The notes: generated by a model not told the origin, from the sequence alone. A stretch of DNA of 64,000 nucleotides from Rhodococcus marinonascens NBRC 14363 (GCF_001894885.1 NZ_BCXB01000020.1:1-64000), one strand, 5' to 3'. Shown: positions 52,376 through 62,003, counted from the stretch's first letter. Made by a program: numbers and translations.

Positions 52376-52717
52376 TCAGGAACGCACGAGTCGTGCGATC
52401 GCGTCGGTTGCTTCCTTGATCTTCACGTCCTTCTCGGGGCCGCCCGCGACGGCGGCGTTGACGACACAGCTACCGATGTGGTCTTCGAGGAGGCCCAGCG
52501 CCACGGCCTGTAGTGCCTTGGTCATCGCGGAAACCTGGGTGAGGATGTCGATGCAGTACTTGTCGTCCTCGACCATCCGCTGGAGACCCCGGGCTTGCCC
52601 CTCGATGCGGCGCAATCGCTTGAGGTAGTCGTCCTTGGCGCTGACATATCCGTAGTCCGGTTGTTCGGCGACCGGTTCTTCGGTACCCGGTTGTTCGGCG
52701 ACTTGTTCTTCGGTCAT
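52376..52717 (-). CDS. csoR: CsoR-family copper-sensing repressor
   Basis: This 113-residue four-helix repressor has the copper-binding triad Cys55, His80, Cys84 (YCIDIL, LEDHIGSC). Core segments are YLKRLRRIEGQARGLQRMVEDDKYC and VSAMTKALQAVALGLLEDH. An extra Glu/Pro-rich N-terminus contains near-repeats EEQVAEQP and EEPVAEQP. It would release the operator upstream of copZ when Cu(I) binds. It sits between the two ATPase genes. Confidence 0.95.
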   Translation of the reverse strand: MTEEQVAEQPGTEEPVAEQPDYGYVSAKDDYLKRLRRIEGQARGLQRMVEDDKYCIDILTQVSAMTKALQAVALGLLEDHIGSCVVNAAVAGGPEKDVKIKEATDAIARLVRS

Positions 52718-52722
52718 GGCTA

Positions 52723-54984
52723 TTATTCTCCTGCCGGTGAGGTGAGTGATCGGAATCGGCGCAGGCGCAGACTGTTGCTGACCACGAACACCGACGAGAA
52801 CGCCATGGCGGCCCCGGCGATCATGGGGTTGAGCAAGCCTGCGGCAGCCAGGGGCAGCGCGGAGACGTTATAGGCGAAGGCCCAGAACAGGTTGCCCTTG
52901 ATGGTGCCCAGGGTCTTGCGGGACAGTCGAATAGCGTCGGCTGCGGCGCGCAGATCGCCGCGGACCAGGGTGAGGTCGCTGGCCTCGATCGCGACGTCGG
53001 TGCCGGTGCCCATCGCGAGACCGAGATTGGCCTGTGCGAGCGCGGCGGCGTCGTTGACTCCGTCGCCGACCATGGCGACCACTTTGCCCTCGTCTTGCAA
53101 CCGCTTGATGACGTCGAGTTTGTCCGCGGGAAGTACCTCCGCGATCACCTCGTCGATGCCCACCTGGTCGGCAATCGTCCTTGCTGCAGAAGCGTTGTCA
53201 CCGGTAAGCATGATCGGCGTGAGTCCGAGTCGGCGGAACTGCGACACAGCCTCGCTCGACGTCGGCTTGACGGTATCGGCGACCACGAGGACGCCACGGG
53301 CGGCACCGTCCCAGCCGATTCCGACTACGGTCCGCCCGGCTGACTCGGCGCCGCGCACCTCTTGCTCGAGTTCCGGCGACAGGTGCAGCGACCAGTCGCG
53401 GAGCAGTTTCGGGCGACCGACGACCACCGCATGTCCGTCGATCACACCCTGGACACCGAGGCCGGCGATGTTGTTGAACTGGTCGACGTCGGGAAGTGTC
53501 CCGAGCCGTTCCTTCGCCTCGCGGGCGATCGCCCGTGCGATGGGGTGCTCGGAGGAGTTCTCGAGAGCGCCCGCGAACCTGAGTACACGTTCCTCGTCCT
53601 CGCCGTCTGCGGGAATTACCTGCTGCAACGACATCTTGCCGGTGGTGACGGTGCCGGTCTTGTCGAGGACGATGGTGTCGACGCGCCGGGTGGATTCGAG
53701 AACCTCGGGGCCCTTGATGAGGATGCCCAGTTGTGCGCCTCGGCCGGTGCCCACCATCAGCGCGGTGGGTGTTGCGAGGCCAAGGGCGCAGGGGCAGGCG
53801 ATGATCAGGACGGCGACAGCTGCCGTGAATCCGGCGGCGACAGAACCGCCGATAGCGATCCAGACGCCAAGCGTCGCGAGCGACAACGCGATTACGATCG
53901 GAACGAAGATGCCCGAGATCCGGTCGGCCAGGCGCTGCACTTCGGCTTTGCCGGTCTGGGCGTCCTCGACCATCCGTGCCATCTGAGCTAACTGGGTGTC
54001 TGATCCGATCTGCTTGGCGCGCACGATGATTCGTCCACCGACGTTGACCGTCGCCCCGGCCACCTCGGCGTCGGGTGACACCTCGACAGGAACGGATTCG
54101 CCGGTGAGCATCGAGGCGTCCACCGCGGACGTACCTTCGACCACTATGCCGTCGGTGGCGATCTTCTCGCCGGGCCGCACGACGAACCGGTCACCGACGA
54201 CGAGTTCGTCGATGCTGATCTGCTGCTCGACGTCGCCCCGCAGCACCGACACGTCCTTGGCGCCGAGATTGAGGAGTGCGCGGAGCGCCGCGCCGGAGCG
54301 CCTCTTCGCGCGGGCTTCGAAGTACCGGCCCGCGAGAATGAAGGTGGTGATGCCGGCTGCTGCCTCGAAGTAGATGTTGCTGCTGCCGTCGGTGCGGGAG
54401 ATTGTGAGCTCGAATGCGTGGGTCATTCCGGTTATCCCGGCCGTACCCCAGAACAGGGCGTAGAGCGACCAGCCGAGCGCGGCGAGGGTGCCCATCGACA
54501 CCAGCGTGTCCATGGTCGCGGTGCCGTGCCGCAGATTCGCCCAGGCCGCTTTGTGGAAGGGCCACGCCCCCCACACCACAACCGGAGCCGCGAGGGTGAG
54601 TGAGAGCCACTGCCAGTTGGGGAACTGCAGGAAGGGAATCATCGCCATTGCGATGACCGGCACGGTCAGGACCGCCGAGATGATCAGCCGCTGTCGCAGC
54701 GCCGCCGCAGGGTCGTCCTCTTCCTGCTGCGGGGCTGCTTCCTCGGTCTGCGGCAGCCGTGCGCCGTATCCGGTCTCCTCGACGATCGTGACGAGGTCGT
54801 CGGGTGAGACGTCGCCGGTGTAGGAGACGCGAGCCTTCTCGGTGGCGTAGTTGACCGTAGCCGTTACGCCGTCGAGCTTGTTCAGCTTTCGCTCGATGCG
54901 GTTCGCGCACGACGCGCAGGTCATGCCGGTGATAGCGAGCTCGACCTGCTGGTCAGCCTTGGAGGTGGCGGTATCGGGGTTCAT
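52723..54984 (-). CDS. copA: CopA-type copper-exporting P-type ATPase
   Basis: This 753-residue P1B-ATPase has one N-terminal HMA domain (GMTCASC, residues 20-26), CPC (IACPCALG) in the membrane, [13 protein letters not shown] and [10 protein letters not shown]. It exports Cu(I). Start at ATG 54984, sharing one base with the TAA of copZ (TAATG), so translation is coupled. The longer frame from 55176 is a shadow. Confidence 0.96.
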   Translation of the reverse strand: MNPDTATSKADQQVELAITGMTCASCANRIERKLNKLDGVTATVNYATEKARVSYTGDVSPDDLVTIVEETGYGARLPQTEEAAPQQEEDDPAAALRQRLIISAVLTVPVIAMAMIPFLQFPNWQWLSLTLAAPVVVWGAWPFHKAAWANLRHGTATMDTLVSMGTLAALGWSLYALFWGTAGITGMTHAFELTISRTDGSSNIYFEAAAGITTFILAGRYFEARAKRRSGAALRALLNLGAKDVSVLRGDVEQQISIDELVVGDRFVVRPGEKIATDGIVVEGTSAVDASMLTGESVPVEVSPDAEVAGATVNVGGRIIVRAKQIGSDTQLAQMARMVEDAQTGKAEVQRLADRISGIFVPIVIALSLATLGVWIAIGGSVAAGFTAAVAVLIIACPCALGLATPTALMVGTGRGAQLGILIKGPEVLESTRRVDTIVLDKTGTVTTGKMSLQQVIPADGEDEERVLRFAGALENSSEHPIARAIAREAKERLGTLPDVDQFNNIAGLGVQGVIDGHAVVVGRPKLLRDWSLHLSPELEQEVRGAESAGRTVVGIGWDGAARGVLVVADTVKPTSSEAVSQFRRLGLTPIMLTGDNASAARTIADQVGIDEVIAEVLPADKLDVIKRLQDEGKVVAMVGDGVNDAAALAQANLGLAMGTGTDVAIEASDLTLVRGDLRAAADAIRLSRKTLGTIKGNLFWAFAYNVSALPLAAAGLLNPMIAGAAMAFSSVFVVSNSLRLRRFRSLTSPAGE

Positions 54985-55223
54985 TACAGCTCCTTTGCGT
55001 CGGCGAGCTCGGTGACCTGGTAGCCCGCTTCTTCGACGGCGCCGGCGACGGCGCTCGGGTCGAGGGGGGCGGTGCTGTCGATAGCGACCTTGCCAGTGGC
55101 GAGGTCGACGTCCACGGAGACGACTCCGTCGAGGGAGCCGATCTCCTCGCGAACCGAGGACACACAGTGGCCGCACGTCATGCCGGTGACGGTGACGGTG
55201 GTGGTGACGGTGGAGGTGCTCAT
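54984..55223 (-). CDS. copZ: CopZ-like copper chaperone
   Basis: This 79-residue HMA-domain protein carries [23 protein letters not shown] with the metal-binding CGHC and the ferredoxin-like pattern of copper chaperones. It delivers Cu(I) to CopA. It is the first gene of the copper operon, directly downstream of the CsoR box. Confidence 0.94.
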   Translation of the reverse strand: MSTSTVTTTVTVTGMTCGHCVSSVREEIGSLDGVVSVDVDLATGKVAIDSTAPLDPSAVAGAVEEAGYQVTELADAKEL

Positions 55224-55271
55224 GGGACCGTGCCTCTCTTCTCGGTGATTGCTTCGACTACAAAAACTACC

Positions 55272-55288
55272 ATACCCCCCTACGGTAT
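55272..55288 (-). promoter_or_regulatory. CsoR operator overlapping the copper promoter
   Basis: ATACC-N7-GGTAT with a central C/G run (ATACCCCCCTACGGTAT) fits the CsoR consensus in which ATACC/GGTAT-like arms flank a G-rich core. In minus-strand sense a TATGGT -10 and TTGTAA -35 overlap it, so CsoR binding would block the promoter of copZ. The site begins two bases after the nucleoside hydrolase stop. Confidence 0.75.
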
Positions 55289-55289
55289 T

Positions 55290-56306
55290 TTACAAGTGTT
55301 CGTGATCACTGGCTGGGGTTTGCTCCGCGCCGCTATCTACCGCATCCGACAGGCCGGCTCCGTGCTCCGGATCGCCGATCCGCTCCAGCGCGTCGACGAC
55401 CAACCCCCAGAACCGTTCGAAGTCGAGCTCGAGTGCGGCGGATGTGAGGCAGCCGTCCGGCGCCGGTGCGCGGAAATCCGCGACCGTCATGCCGAGGGTG
55501 AGGGTGCCGGTGGTTTCGACCGAGATCGGGACCGGCACGGCGCGGACGATCGTCGGGTCGATGACGTACGCCACGGCGCACGGGTCGTGCACAGGTGGAG
55601 CGTCGAAACCCTGCGCGCCCTTGTATCTCCGTCCGTAGAACTCGAGGAGCTCACCGACGAACCGTGCCGGTCTGGTGCCGACAGCCGCGATGGCGTTTGT
55701 CACCTCCGAGGTTGCGCGGGCCTGATGGGTGACGTCGAGGCCCACCATGACCACCGGCCATCCCGCGCTGAACACGATGTGCGCGGCCTCGGGGTCGACG
55801 ATGATGTTGAACTCGGCGACCGCGCTTCGGTTGCCGACGTGGACGCCACCACCCATCAGCACAACCCTCTGGACCCGCTCGATAATTCTCGGCTCCTTGC
55901 GCACGGCGAGTGCGAGGTTTGTCAGGCAGGCGGTCGCCACCAGCGTCACCGTGCGGTGCTCGTGGGCCATGACCGTGTCGATGATGAGGTCGACGGCATG
56001 ACGCCTGTCGAGCTCGATCGTCGGCTCCGGGAGTTCCGGGCCATCGAGGCCGGACTCACCGTGAATGCTCGGCGCAGTCACAAGCTCGCGAATGAGCGGA
56101 CGCTCGGCACCGGCGGCGAACGGGACGTCCGCGATCCCGGCAACGCGGGCAACCGCGAGCGCGTTCCGCGTGACCTTCGGCAAGGTTTGGTTGCCGGCGA
56201 CGGTGGTGACGGCGAGCAGTTCGATCTCGGGGTTGCCGTGAGCAAGCAGGAGGGCGACGGCGTCATCGTGTCCTGGGTCGCAGTCGAGGATGATCTTCTT
56301 GGGCAT
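55290..56306 (-). CDS. Inosine-uridine-type nucleoside hydrolase
   Basis: This 338-residue enzyme cleaves the N-glycosidic bond of ribonucleosides. The calcium site is LDCDPGHDDAVAL (D8, D10, D14, D15), and later family segments are VTLVATACLTNLALAVR and VLMGGGVHVGN, with the conserved His region NRSAVAEFN plus PVHDPCAVAYV. The ATG at 56306 follows GGAGGAG. Base specificity (purine, pyrimidine or mixed) cannot be assigned. It is upstream of, and on the same strand as, the copper operon but probably independent. Confidence 0.92.
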   Translation of the reverse strand: MPKKIILDCDPGHDDAVALLLAHGNPEIELLAVTTVAGNQTLPKVTRNALAVARVAGIADVPFAAGAERPLIRELVTAPSIHGESGLDGPELPEPTIELDRRHAVDLIIDTVMAHEHRTVTLVATACLTNLALAVRKEPRIIERVQRVVLMGGGVHVGNRSAVAEFNIIVDPEAAHIVFSAGWPVVMVGLDVTHQARATSEVTNAIAAVGTRPARFVGELLEFYGRRYKGAQGFDAPPVHDPCAVAYVIDPTIVRAVPVPISVETTGTLTLGMTVADFRAPAPDGCLTSAALELDFERFWGLVVDALERIGDPEHGAGLSDAVDSGAEQTPASDHEHL

Positions 56307-56491
56307 GTCTGGGCTCCTCCGCCTTCTCTGGTCATCGAGTCTGCGTAGCGGTCGAACCCACACTACTCGCGGAAAGTTTGTGTCGGCGAAATAGCAATGT
56401 GCACAATGTATTTCGCTAGATCGTTGAAAACGCACGCGATGTAACCCCGATGCGCCTGCTCCGCCATCGTCTACGGCCATCAAATACCTTG

Positions 56492-56507
56492 TTTGACGGC
56501 CGTCAAA
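56492..56507. promoter_or_regulatory. Perfect 16-bp palindrome TTTGACGGCCGTCAAA
   Basis: The palindrome has no mismatch. It lies in the region between the nucleoside hydrolase and methyltransferase genes, 19 bp before the likely methyltransferase start. A related half (GGCCATCAAA) occurs about 18 bp upstream. It is a strong dimeric repressor-site candidate. Confidence 0.6.
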
Positions 56508-56525
56508 TGTGGCTACCCACGTTTC

Positions 56526-57353
56526 ATGGAGGGGAGCGTGGGGAAGCGAGTCGATGCAACAGACCTCGGCGGTGTGTCCGCAACGATGATGTGGACGTTG
56601 CGTAACCGCGCTGTCGAGGCATCCAGGCCGGACGGCACACTCGACGACCCGCTGAGCGTTCAGCTCTATGAGACGATCGACCACCCGTACGAGAACTTCG
56701 GGAGACCGGATCAGTCGCATGCACTGCGGGCGCGTGCCTTCGACATCGAGGTGCGCTTGTTCCTCGCGGCGCACCCGGGCGGGACCGTCGTCGCCCTCGG
56801 TGAAGGACTCCAGACCAGCTACTGGCGCATTGGTGACCCCGATGTGCGGTGGCTGTCGGTCGACCTTCCCGATGTGGTCGCGCTGCGCGAGCGGCTCCTA
56901 CCGTCCGAGCCGAACATCACGACGCTGGCGATGTCGGCGCTCGATCGCGCGTGGATGGACTACGTGGATCCCGACCGCGGAGTGTTCGTCACAGCGGAAG
57001 GCCTACTGATGTACCTTCCGGCGGAGGACTCGCTGGGGTTGATCACCGACTGCGCGCGACGGTTCCCCGGCGGCCGGCTGATGTTCGATTCGGTCCCGAA
57101 GTGGCTGAGCCGCCTGACAATGAAAGGATTTCGGATCACCAGGAACTACACCATTCCTCCGATGCCCTTCCACCTGTCGCCGGGCGAGGCTGCGAGACTG
57201 CCCGATTGGATCCCCGAGATCGCCTTCGTCCGTGAGGTTTCCCTGCCTCTCGGGCGTGGGCTGTGGGGGTCGAGAACGTTACGGACAGTCTTCGACGTGC
57301 CGCCGATGCGCAATGCTCGGTTCACCCTCAACCTGTGTGGGTTTGCGGGGTGA
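56526..57353 (+). CDS. LCM-type SAM-dependent methyltransferase
   Basis: This protein of about 275 residues belongs to the leucine carboxyl methyltransferase/actinobacterial class I methyltransferase group. Family signs are ALRARAFDIEVRLFLAAHPGGTVVALGEGLQTSYWR, VDLPDVVALRERLLP, and FVTAEGLLMYLPAEDSLGLI. The substrate is unknown. An in-frame GTG at 56538 is an alternative start. Its 3' part is copied in a decayed form about 1 kb downstream. Confidence 0.87.
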   Translation: MEGSVGKRVDATDLGGVSATMMWTLRNRAVEASRPDGTLDDPLSVQLYETIDHPYENFGRPDQSHALRARAFDIEVRLFLAAHPGGTVVALGEGLQTSYWRIGDPDVRWLSVDLPDVVALRERLLPSEPNITTLAMSALDRAWMDYVDPDRGVFVTAEGLLMYLPAEDSLGLITDCARRFPGGRLMFDSVPKWLSRLTMKGFRITRNYTIPPMPFHLSPGEAARLPDWIPEIAFVREVSLPLGRGLWGSRTLRTVFDVPPMRNARFTLNLCGFAG

Positions 57354-57701
57354 GGGATCGAGGGTGCAGCGAGTGGCTTCCGATGCGCTTTGAGTAGACG
57401 TCGATGCCGCCGAAGGTCTTCGTGGTAATCGTTCCGATGGGTGAGTGGCGAGAGCCTCAACGACGATGTCCAGCCAGGGAAACAATGGCAGCGACGCCAG
57501 CGCGTCGTGGAGGACCGTGGGGTCCTGCGCCTCCCATAGACTCACCAACTCCCGACGTCCAGGTACCCGCCACAGCTTCTTCAAGATGCCCTCAGCGCGA
57601 AGTTCACTGGTTCGGGCGCCCTCGCGCGCGCTCAGTTGCTCGAGTTCCTCGGCCGCCATGTCGGTGGGCAGATTGGTGTTGATTCGGACCAGAAATTCCA
57701 C
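57279..57701 (-). CDS. Muconolactone isomerase (CatC) family protein with abnormal C-terminal tail
   Basis: Residues 1-92 are a clear muconolactone delta-isomerase domain (MEFLVRINTNLP, LWRVPGRRELVSLWEAQDPTVLHDALASLPLFPWLDIVVEALATHP). This enzyme of the catechol branch of the beta-ketoadipate pathway is normally about 92-97 residues. Here translation continues for about 48 more residues of low-complexity sequence and overlaps 75 bp of the convergent methyltransferase gene, as if the normal stop had been lost. No catA or catB is in the window. Activity of the product is uncertain. Confidence 0.78.
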   Translation of the reverse strand: MEFLVRINTNLPTDMAAEELEQLSAREGARTSELRAEGILKKLWRVPGRRELVSLWEAQDPTVLHDALASLPLFPWLDIVVEALATHPSERLPRRPSAASTSTQSASEATRCTLDPSPRKPTQVEGEPSIAHRRHVEDCP

Positions 57702-57721
57702 GGTGTACTCCTTGGGTGTCG

Positions 57722-57907
57722 TCAGATCAGATCGAAGTCGCGGCCTCTTCTACGAGAAACGGAAGACACAATTCCAGCCTGTGCACTCGATAGAGCTCGC
57801 CGAGCATCCTCCTCAGCCTCGCTGAGGGTGAGTCGGCCGATGTACGTCTTCCACGGATCCGGGGTCAATCGTGGCCCAAGCCAATCGAGCTACTGCTGGT
57901 CGTCCAT
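57722..57907 (-). pseudogene. Broken ORF upstream of the CatC-like gene
   Basis: In minus-strand sense an ATG at 57907 is followed after five codons by TAG. The frame then resumes with protein-like sequence (LDWLGPRLTPDPWKTYIGRL, LTLSEAEEDARRAL, ending RGRDFDLI) up to a TGA at 57722, 20 bp before the CatC-like start. Another frame continues upstream to 58013. I do not recognise the family. The layout suggests a decayed gene in operon with the isomerase. Confidence 0.5.
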
Positions 57908-58050
57908 GCCGAGCGTACTCAGCGCTCGGGTCGGGATCAATATCCGAAACCCTGCTCACGGAGGAGTCCCGATAGTTCTCGGCCACCGTGTCAGGCAGCA
58001 GGTCAATGATCACGACCCGTCGTCGCCCAGGAAGGCGTCGAGATATATTC

Positions 58051-58367
58051 GCTGCGCGAGCGCCTCTTGCCGTCCGAGCCGGACGTCACGCCGCTAGCGA
58101 TCTCGGCGCTCGATCGTGCATGGTGAGCCGCCTGACAATGAAGGCGGACTACCAGGTACTACACCATTCCGACGATGCCCTTCCACATGTCGCCGGGCGA
58201 GGCGGCGACACTGCCCGACCAGATCCCCGAGATCGCCTTCACCCGTGAATTATCCCTGCCTCTCGGGCGGGGGCTGTGGGGGGTCGAGAGTGCTACGGAC
58301 ACTCTTCGACACCCCGCCGATGAGCACTGCCCGGTTCACCCTCACAGTGTGCGGATTCGCGGGGTGA
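58051..58367 (+). pseudogene. Decayed duplicate of the LCM-type methyltransferase 3' part
   Basis: From GCTGCGCGAGCG to the final GCGGGGTGA this DNA closely parallels 56881-57353. Matches include the CCGTCCGAGCC stretch, TGAGCCGCCTGACAATGAA, ATGCCCTTCCAC and CGCCGGGCGAGGC. About 150 bp are missing between the GCATGG and TGAGCC segments, and small indels break the frame. It is a non-functional tandem paralogue. An open piece at 58175-58367 still reads MPFHMSPGEAATLPDQIPEI. Confidence 0.85.
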
Positions 58368-58529
58368 AGTCTCGGGGTATCTCACCGCGCCCGCAAACAT
58401 ATCCTCCGGATACCCGAACCTGGCCCTGGGCGCAAGAACCCGCCATCGTGTTCATAGCGGGTCCTCACGACGAATATCGCTGCCAGAGAGGAATTTCCCC
58501 TCGATGATGATGCGTGCTTCGTAGTCGGG

Positions 58530-60135
58530 TCAGGATCCGAAGGCGTTGCCCAACGATCCTGTGCTGACAGGCTCGTCGGTGCCACCGCCGTCGTCGGTGC
58601 CACCACCGTCGTCGGTGACAGTGACCGTGACGGTCTCGGCCGTCGAACCGGTACGGCCCAGTGTTCCGCTGTAGACCGCGGTGATGTCATGGGTGCCAGC
58701 GGAATCGAAGGTATGGGTGATGCTGGCTTTGCCGTCCGCATCCACCGGTACCGGGGTACCCAGGTCGGTGTCGCCGTCCCTGAACTGCACGGTGCCGCCC
58801 CCGGGGTTCGGGGAGACCTGCGAGCCGAAGATCACGTCGGTGCCGGTCTGCGCGGTCGAGGGTCCCCTGAGCACCGTGGTGGTTGCGGCGCTCGGGGGTG
58901 AGACCGGCTTGTTCGGGCCAGTGGTGGATGCCGGCGGGTATTTCCACTGCTGGTTGGGTGCACCGGTGCAGTCCCAGATCTGTACCTGTACACCGTCTGC
59001 GGATGCGCTGTCCGTCACGTCCATGCATTTGCCGTCGGCCTGGTTGACGATCGCACCGAAGGCGTCACTATCATCGGTTACCGTCGGGTCGAGTGTCCAC
59101 TTCTGACCGGGATTGCCCTGGCACGGACTCAGAATCACCTGCGATCCGTTTTTTTGCCCTCCGGCATCGAACCCGTCCTCGACGACGTCGATGCACTTGT
59201 TCGTGGCCGGGTTCCGGAACTCGTGAGCGGCCGTGTAGACCCATTGCTGGGACTGCGATCCGTCGAGAAAGTCCTTCATTTGAATGTGCGGGGTGCTATT
59301 ACCCGGGATATTGACAGGTTCCAAGACGCGGCCATCGAGGCCGAAGACAGACGAATCAACCACTTTGATCGACGTCAACGGCTTTCCACCAGACGACGAA
59401 TCTGCGGCTGCTGCACAGCGGAGGTCGACGGCGATGCCAGATCTTTCTGGTTGGGAAATCGCGGTGAAGAAGTTGTCCTCCGAACCGATCTTGCTGGCAT
59501 CCGGGTCCGAATCGGTTGAGATGCGGAGCGTGGGTTCGATCACTGTACCGGCGTCGCCGGGCTCGAGGGTGATGTCCATGGCCGGGAAAGTGAGGAACCC
59601 GGGATTTTTCTTTGTGAACCACCCGTTGCCATCCCCTCTCATACCGATACCCATCTGCAGAATGGACCCGTTGTCATCCTGTTTTCCATTCGGGTCGATC
59701 CGGGTGATCTTCGGTGTGTTCTCGAAGGGCGTGGTCTGCTCGGAGGCGACCTCCGCCTTCACCAATTCGGTGCCCGGGGGAATGTCGACCCTATACATGA
59801 TCTCGATCCACCGGGCGATTGTCTCGCCGGAAGGGTTTTTTACGACGGTAATGGGATCCGGTTGAATCCGGTAGGTGAACTCCTGCCCACGGGCAACACT
59901 CATTGGCTCCGGTCCCACTCGCACCACCGGTGAAAGAGGTTCTCTTGAGTACTTTCTTTCTTGCATCTTGGGTGACGACCCGGCAACTGGGTGAAAAGTT
60001 GATGTCGGTCGTTTTCAAATTGTTGCCCGGAACGTTGGGAAGGGCCGACGCGACGCCGCCGGGAAACAGGAGTGTTCCGGCGGCGAGGGTGGTGGCTGTT
60101 GCTGCGATACCCGCCCAACGATGTACAGATTTCAC
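58530..60135 (-). pseudogene. Secreted ricin-lectin/Ig-like protein, frameshifted at a tetranucleotide tract
   Basis: The GTG at 60135 (GGAG upstream) starts a signal peptide (VKSVHRWAGIAATATTLAAG, cut after ASA) and a short mature part up to VVTQDARK. A second frame, open from 59966 to 58530, continues with PVVRVGPEPMSVARGQEFTYR, a ricin B-type lectin region with QxW motifs (NPGQKWTL, APNQQWKY) and an Ig-like domain (VQFRDGDTDLGTPVPV). Removing one AAGA unit from the coding tract at 59952-59962 joins the frames as QDARKYSREP and gives about 533 residues. So the gene is out of frame by one 4-bp repeat unit. Confidence 0.8.
59952..59962. repeat. (CTTT)n tetranucleotide tract at the lectin-gene frameshift
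   Basis: CTTTCTTTCTT (GAAA units in the coding sense) lies exactly where the reading frame of the secreted lectin gene switches. Loss of one 4-base unit restores a continuous frame. Confidence 0.8.
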
Positions 60136-60429
60136 GTGTGCTCCAGGACTTCCTCGAGCCATGCAATGGCACGGCGGTGTTTCGGCTGTGGACAAGTCCA
60201 CAGCCGTGGTAGACGGGATGTATGGCACCAACTAATCATGTTCTGCCATAAATGGTTTAGGGAGACTTGGAGGTTTCCTGGTTCTGGCATCCACCCCGAC
60301 GAATGAAGCGTAGAACTTCACCTCTGGAAAGTAAACAGGGATATTCCCGTGATTTAGGCAACACTGTAGACCGTAATATTTTGGACATGAATAGTAAATG
60401 TTTAGCCATTCCGTGTCATCGGTGATTTA
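60136..60429. other. AT-rich intergenic region, no gene seen
   Basis: About 290 bp upstream of the lectin gene, noticeably richer in A and T from 60230 to 60425. It should hold the lectin promoter. No protein-like frame is present. Its right border is where homology to FtsX permeases begins. Confidence 0.45.
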
Positions 60430-61383
60430 TGGATAGTTGTATCGAGTGAAGCGCTGCGCGAATCTGCCGTCGAACCCGGGTCGATCGGACGGGGACGTCT
60501 GCTCACCGGCCTCCTCGGCGGCCTAGCCACATCACTTCCACCTGCTGTGCTGCCGGGGCAGGCAACGCTCGCGAGTGCGGGATCTTCCGCTGTGCTGCTG
60601 GTGATTTCGGTGGCGCTTCTGGGTCCGCCCCTGGTCTCCGTCGCGATCCGCCGTCTCGGCGGTCCCCTGCGCCGTAGTTCGTCGGCGGCCCTCGCCCTCG
60701 CTGCCCTCAACTCGGACGCCGCGGCGCGGCGTCTCGCCGCAGCGATAATCCCACTCGCGCTCGCCGTCGCGATAGGTGCGGTCCAAATCTTTGCGCAGGA
60801 CACCGTTGGCGCCGCGGCGGACGAGCAGTCTCGCAAGGGCACGATCACGACCTCGTCGTCACCGCTCGTTCGGGTCTGGCACCCGAACTGGTCGACGCCA
60901 TAGCAGCCAATCCCGCTGTGCGCGCAACGAACCCGGTCATTCGAACACAGGTCCTCTACAAAGTTGGCGGAGAGTCGCCGTACACCGATCCTTACCCGGC
61001 GCAGGGTGTCGACCCCGCGGCGACGGAGTCGACCCTGGATCTCGGCGTCCGTGACGGCGACTTCAGGCAACTACGTGACGGTACGGTCGCGCTCAGTACG
61101 GACGCTGCGTTCGCGATGGGCGCCGACGTTGGCGAGACGGTCCCGCTCCGGCTCGGGGACGGGACATCCGTCGCACCGAAGGTGGTCGCGACGTACAGCC
61201 GCGGACTCGGCTTCGGCGACGTCACCCTGCCGGCGTCGCAAGTCCGGGCGCACACCACCACCGGACTGGTTGACGTGCTCCTCGTGTCGGCGCAGCCAGG
61301 TCGGATCGACGACGCCCCCGCCGCGATCACGGCGATGGGCGGGGTCGCGGTGTCGGATCGTGCGGAGTTCGCCGCCGCCCCTT
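60430..61383 (+). pseudogene. FtsX/MacB-type ABC permease remnant
   Basis: The translation resembles the middle of an FtsX-like permease: EALRESAVEPGSIGRGRLL, the helix SSAVLLVISVALLGPPLVSVAIRR, a second helix LAAAIIPLALAVAIGAVQIFA, then extracytoplasmic sequence LAPELVDAIAANPAVRATNP. There is no start codon or 5' part, the frame shifts near 60836 (one base missing around TCTCGCAAGGGC), and the C-terminal helices are absent. After about 61380 the frame runs into an unrelated protein tail. It is a dead fragment. Confidence 0.78.
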
Positions 61384-62003
61384 CACCGATCGACGGCGCT
61401 TCGACGGCGAATTCCTCGGCGCCCACCGACGACGTTGCCGACATCCCGGAGGGTACTGCATACGACGCCTCCGCGAACCCGAGTCCCACCGATCCCGCCG
61501 TCACCGCACCGGCATCCGCAACACCTGCATCGACAGTGCCGACCTCGGTAGGAGGGGCGCAGGGCAGCGAATTTGGTCAGCCTCGGTCGTGGTTGCAGAA
61601 CCCCGTCGAGACTTCGGCTACGGCAGGCTCTCGGGCTGGGTCTGGTTCGGGCGCCGTCGGCGGCTACAGCCCCGGATTCGGTGGCGGCGGATACGGCGGG
61701 AGCGGTTACGGAACCAGTGGCGGGCAACGCGCCGGCGGATTCGGTACACCGGTCACCCCAGGTGCCCCATCTGCTCCGGGCAGCGCACCACCGGGCAGCG
61801 CACCACCGGGACGTGGCGCCGCAGGCACAACAGGCGGCACCCGCGGGATGGGCGCCATGGGAATGGGTGGTATGGGCGCGGCACGCGGGCAGGGCGACGA
61901 CAACAAAGAGCACCAGACGCCCGACTACCTCATCAACATCGACAACGGCAATGAACTGATCGGCACGTTGCCACCTGTCGCGCCGCCTGTGATCGGCGGA
62001 TGA
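61381..62003 (+). pseudogene. C-terminal part of a PPE/ESX-associated protein, fused in frame to FtsX remnant
   Basis: About 205 residues: a Ser/Thr/Pro/Ala-rich linker, then Gly/Met-rich sequence (GYSPGFGGGGYGGSG, RGMGAMGMGGMGAARGQGDD) and an end KEHQTPDYLINIDNGNELIG plus LPPVAPPVIGG. Proteins ending this way sit beside espG and DUF3558 genes in rhodococcal type VII secretion loci and have PPE-like N-terminal domains. Here the N-terminal domain is missing and the frame continues from the permease fragment. An ATG at 62000 overlaps its TGA. Confidence 0.65.

Noticed and set aside
52723..55176. 817-codon CopA frame starting at 55176
   Set aside because: The first 64 codons are an Arg-rich shadow of copZ. 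The HMA domain begins after the ATG at 54984, which overlaps the copZ stop.
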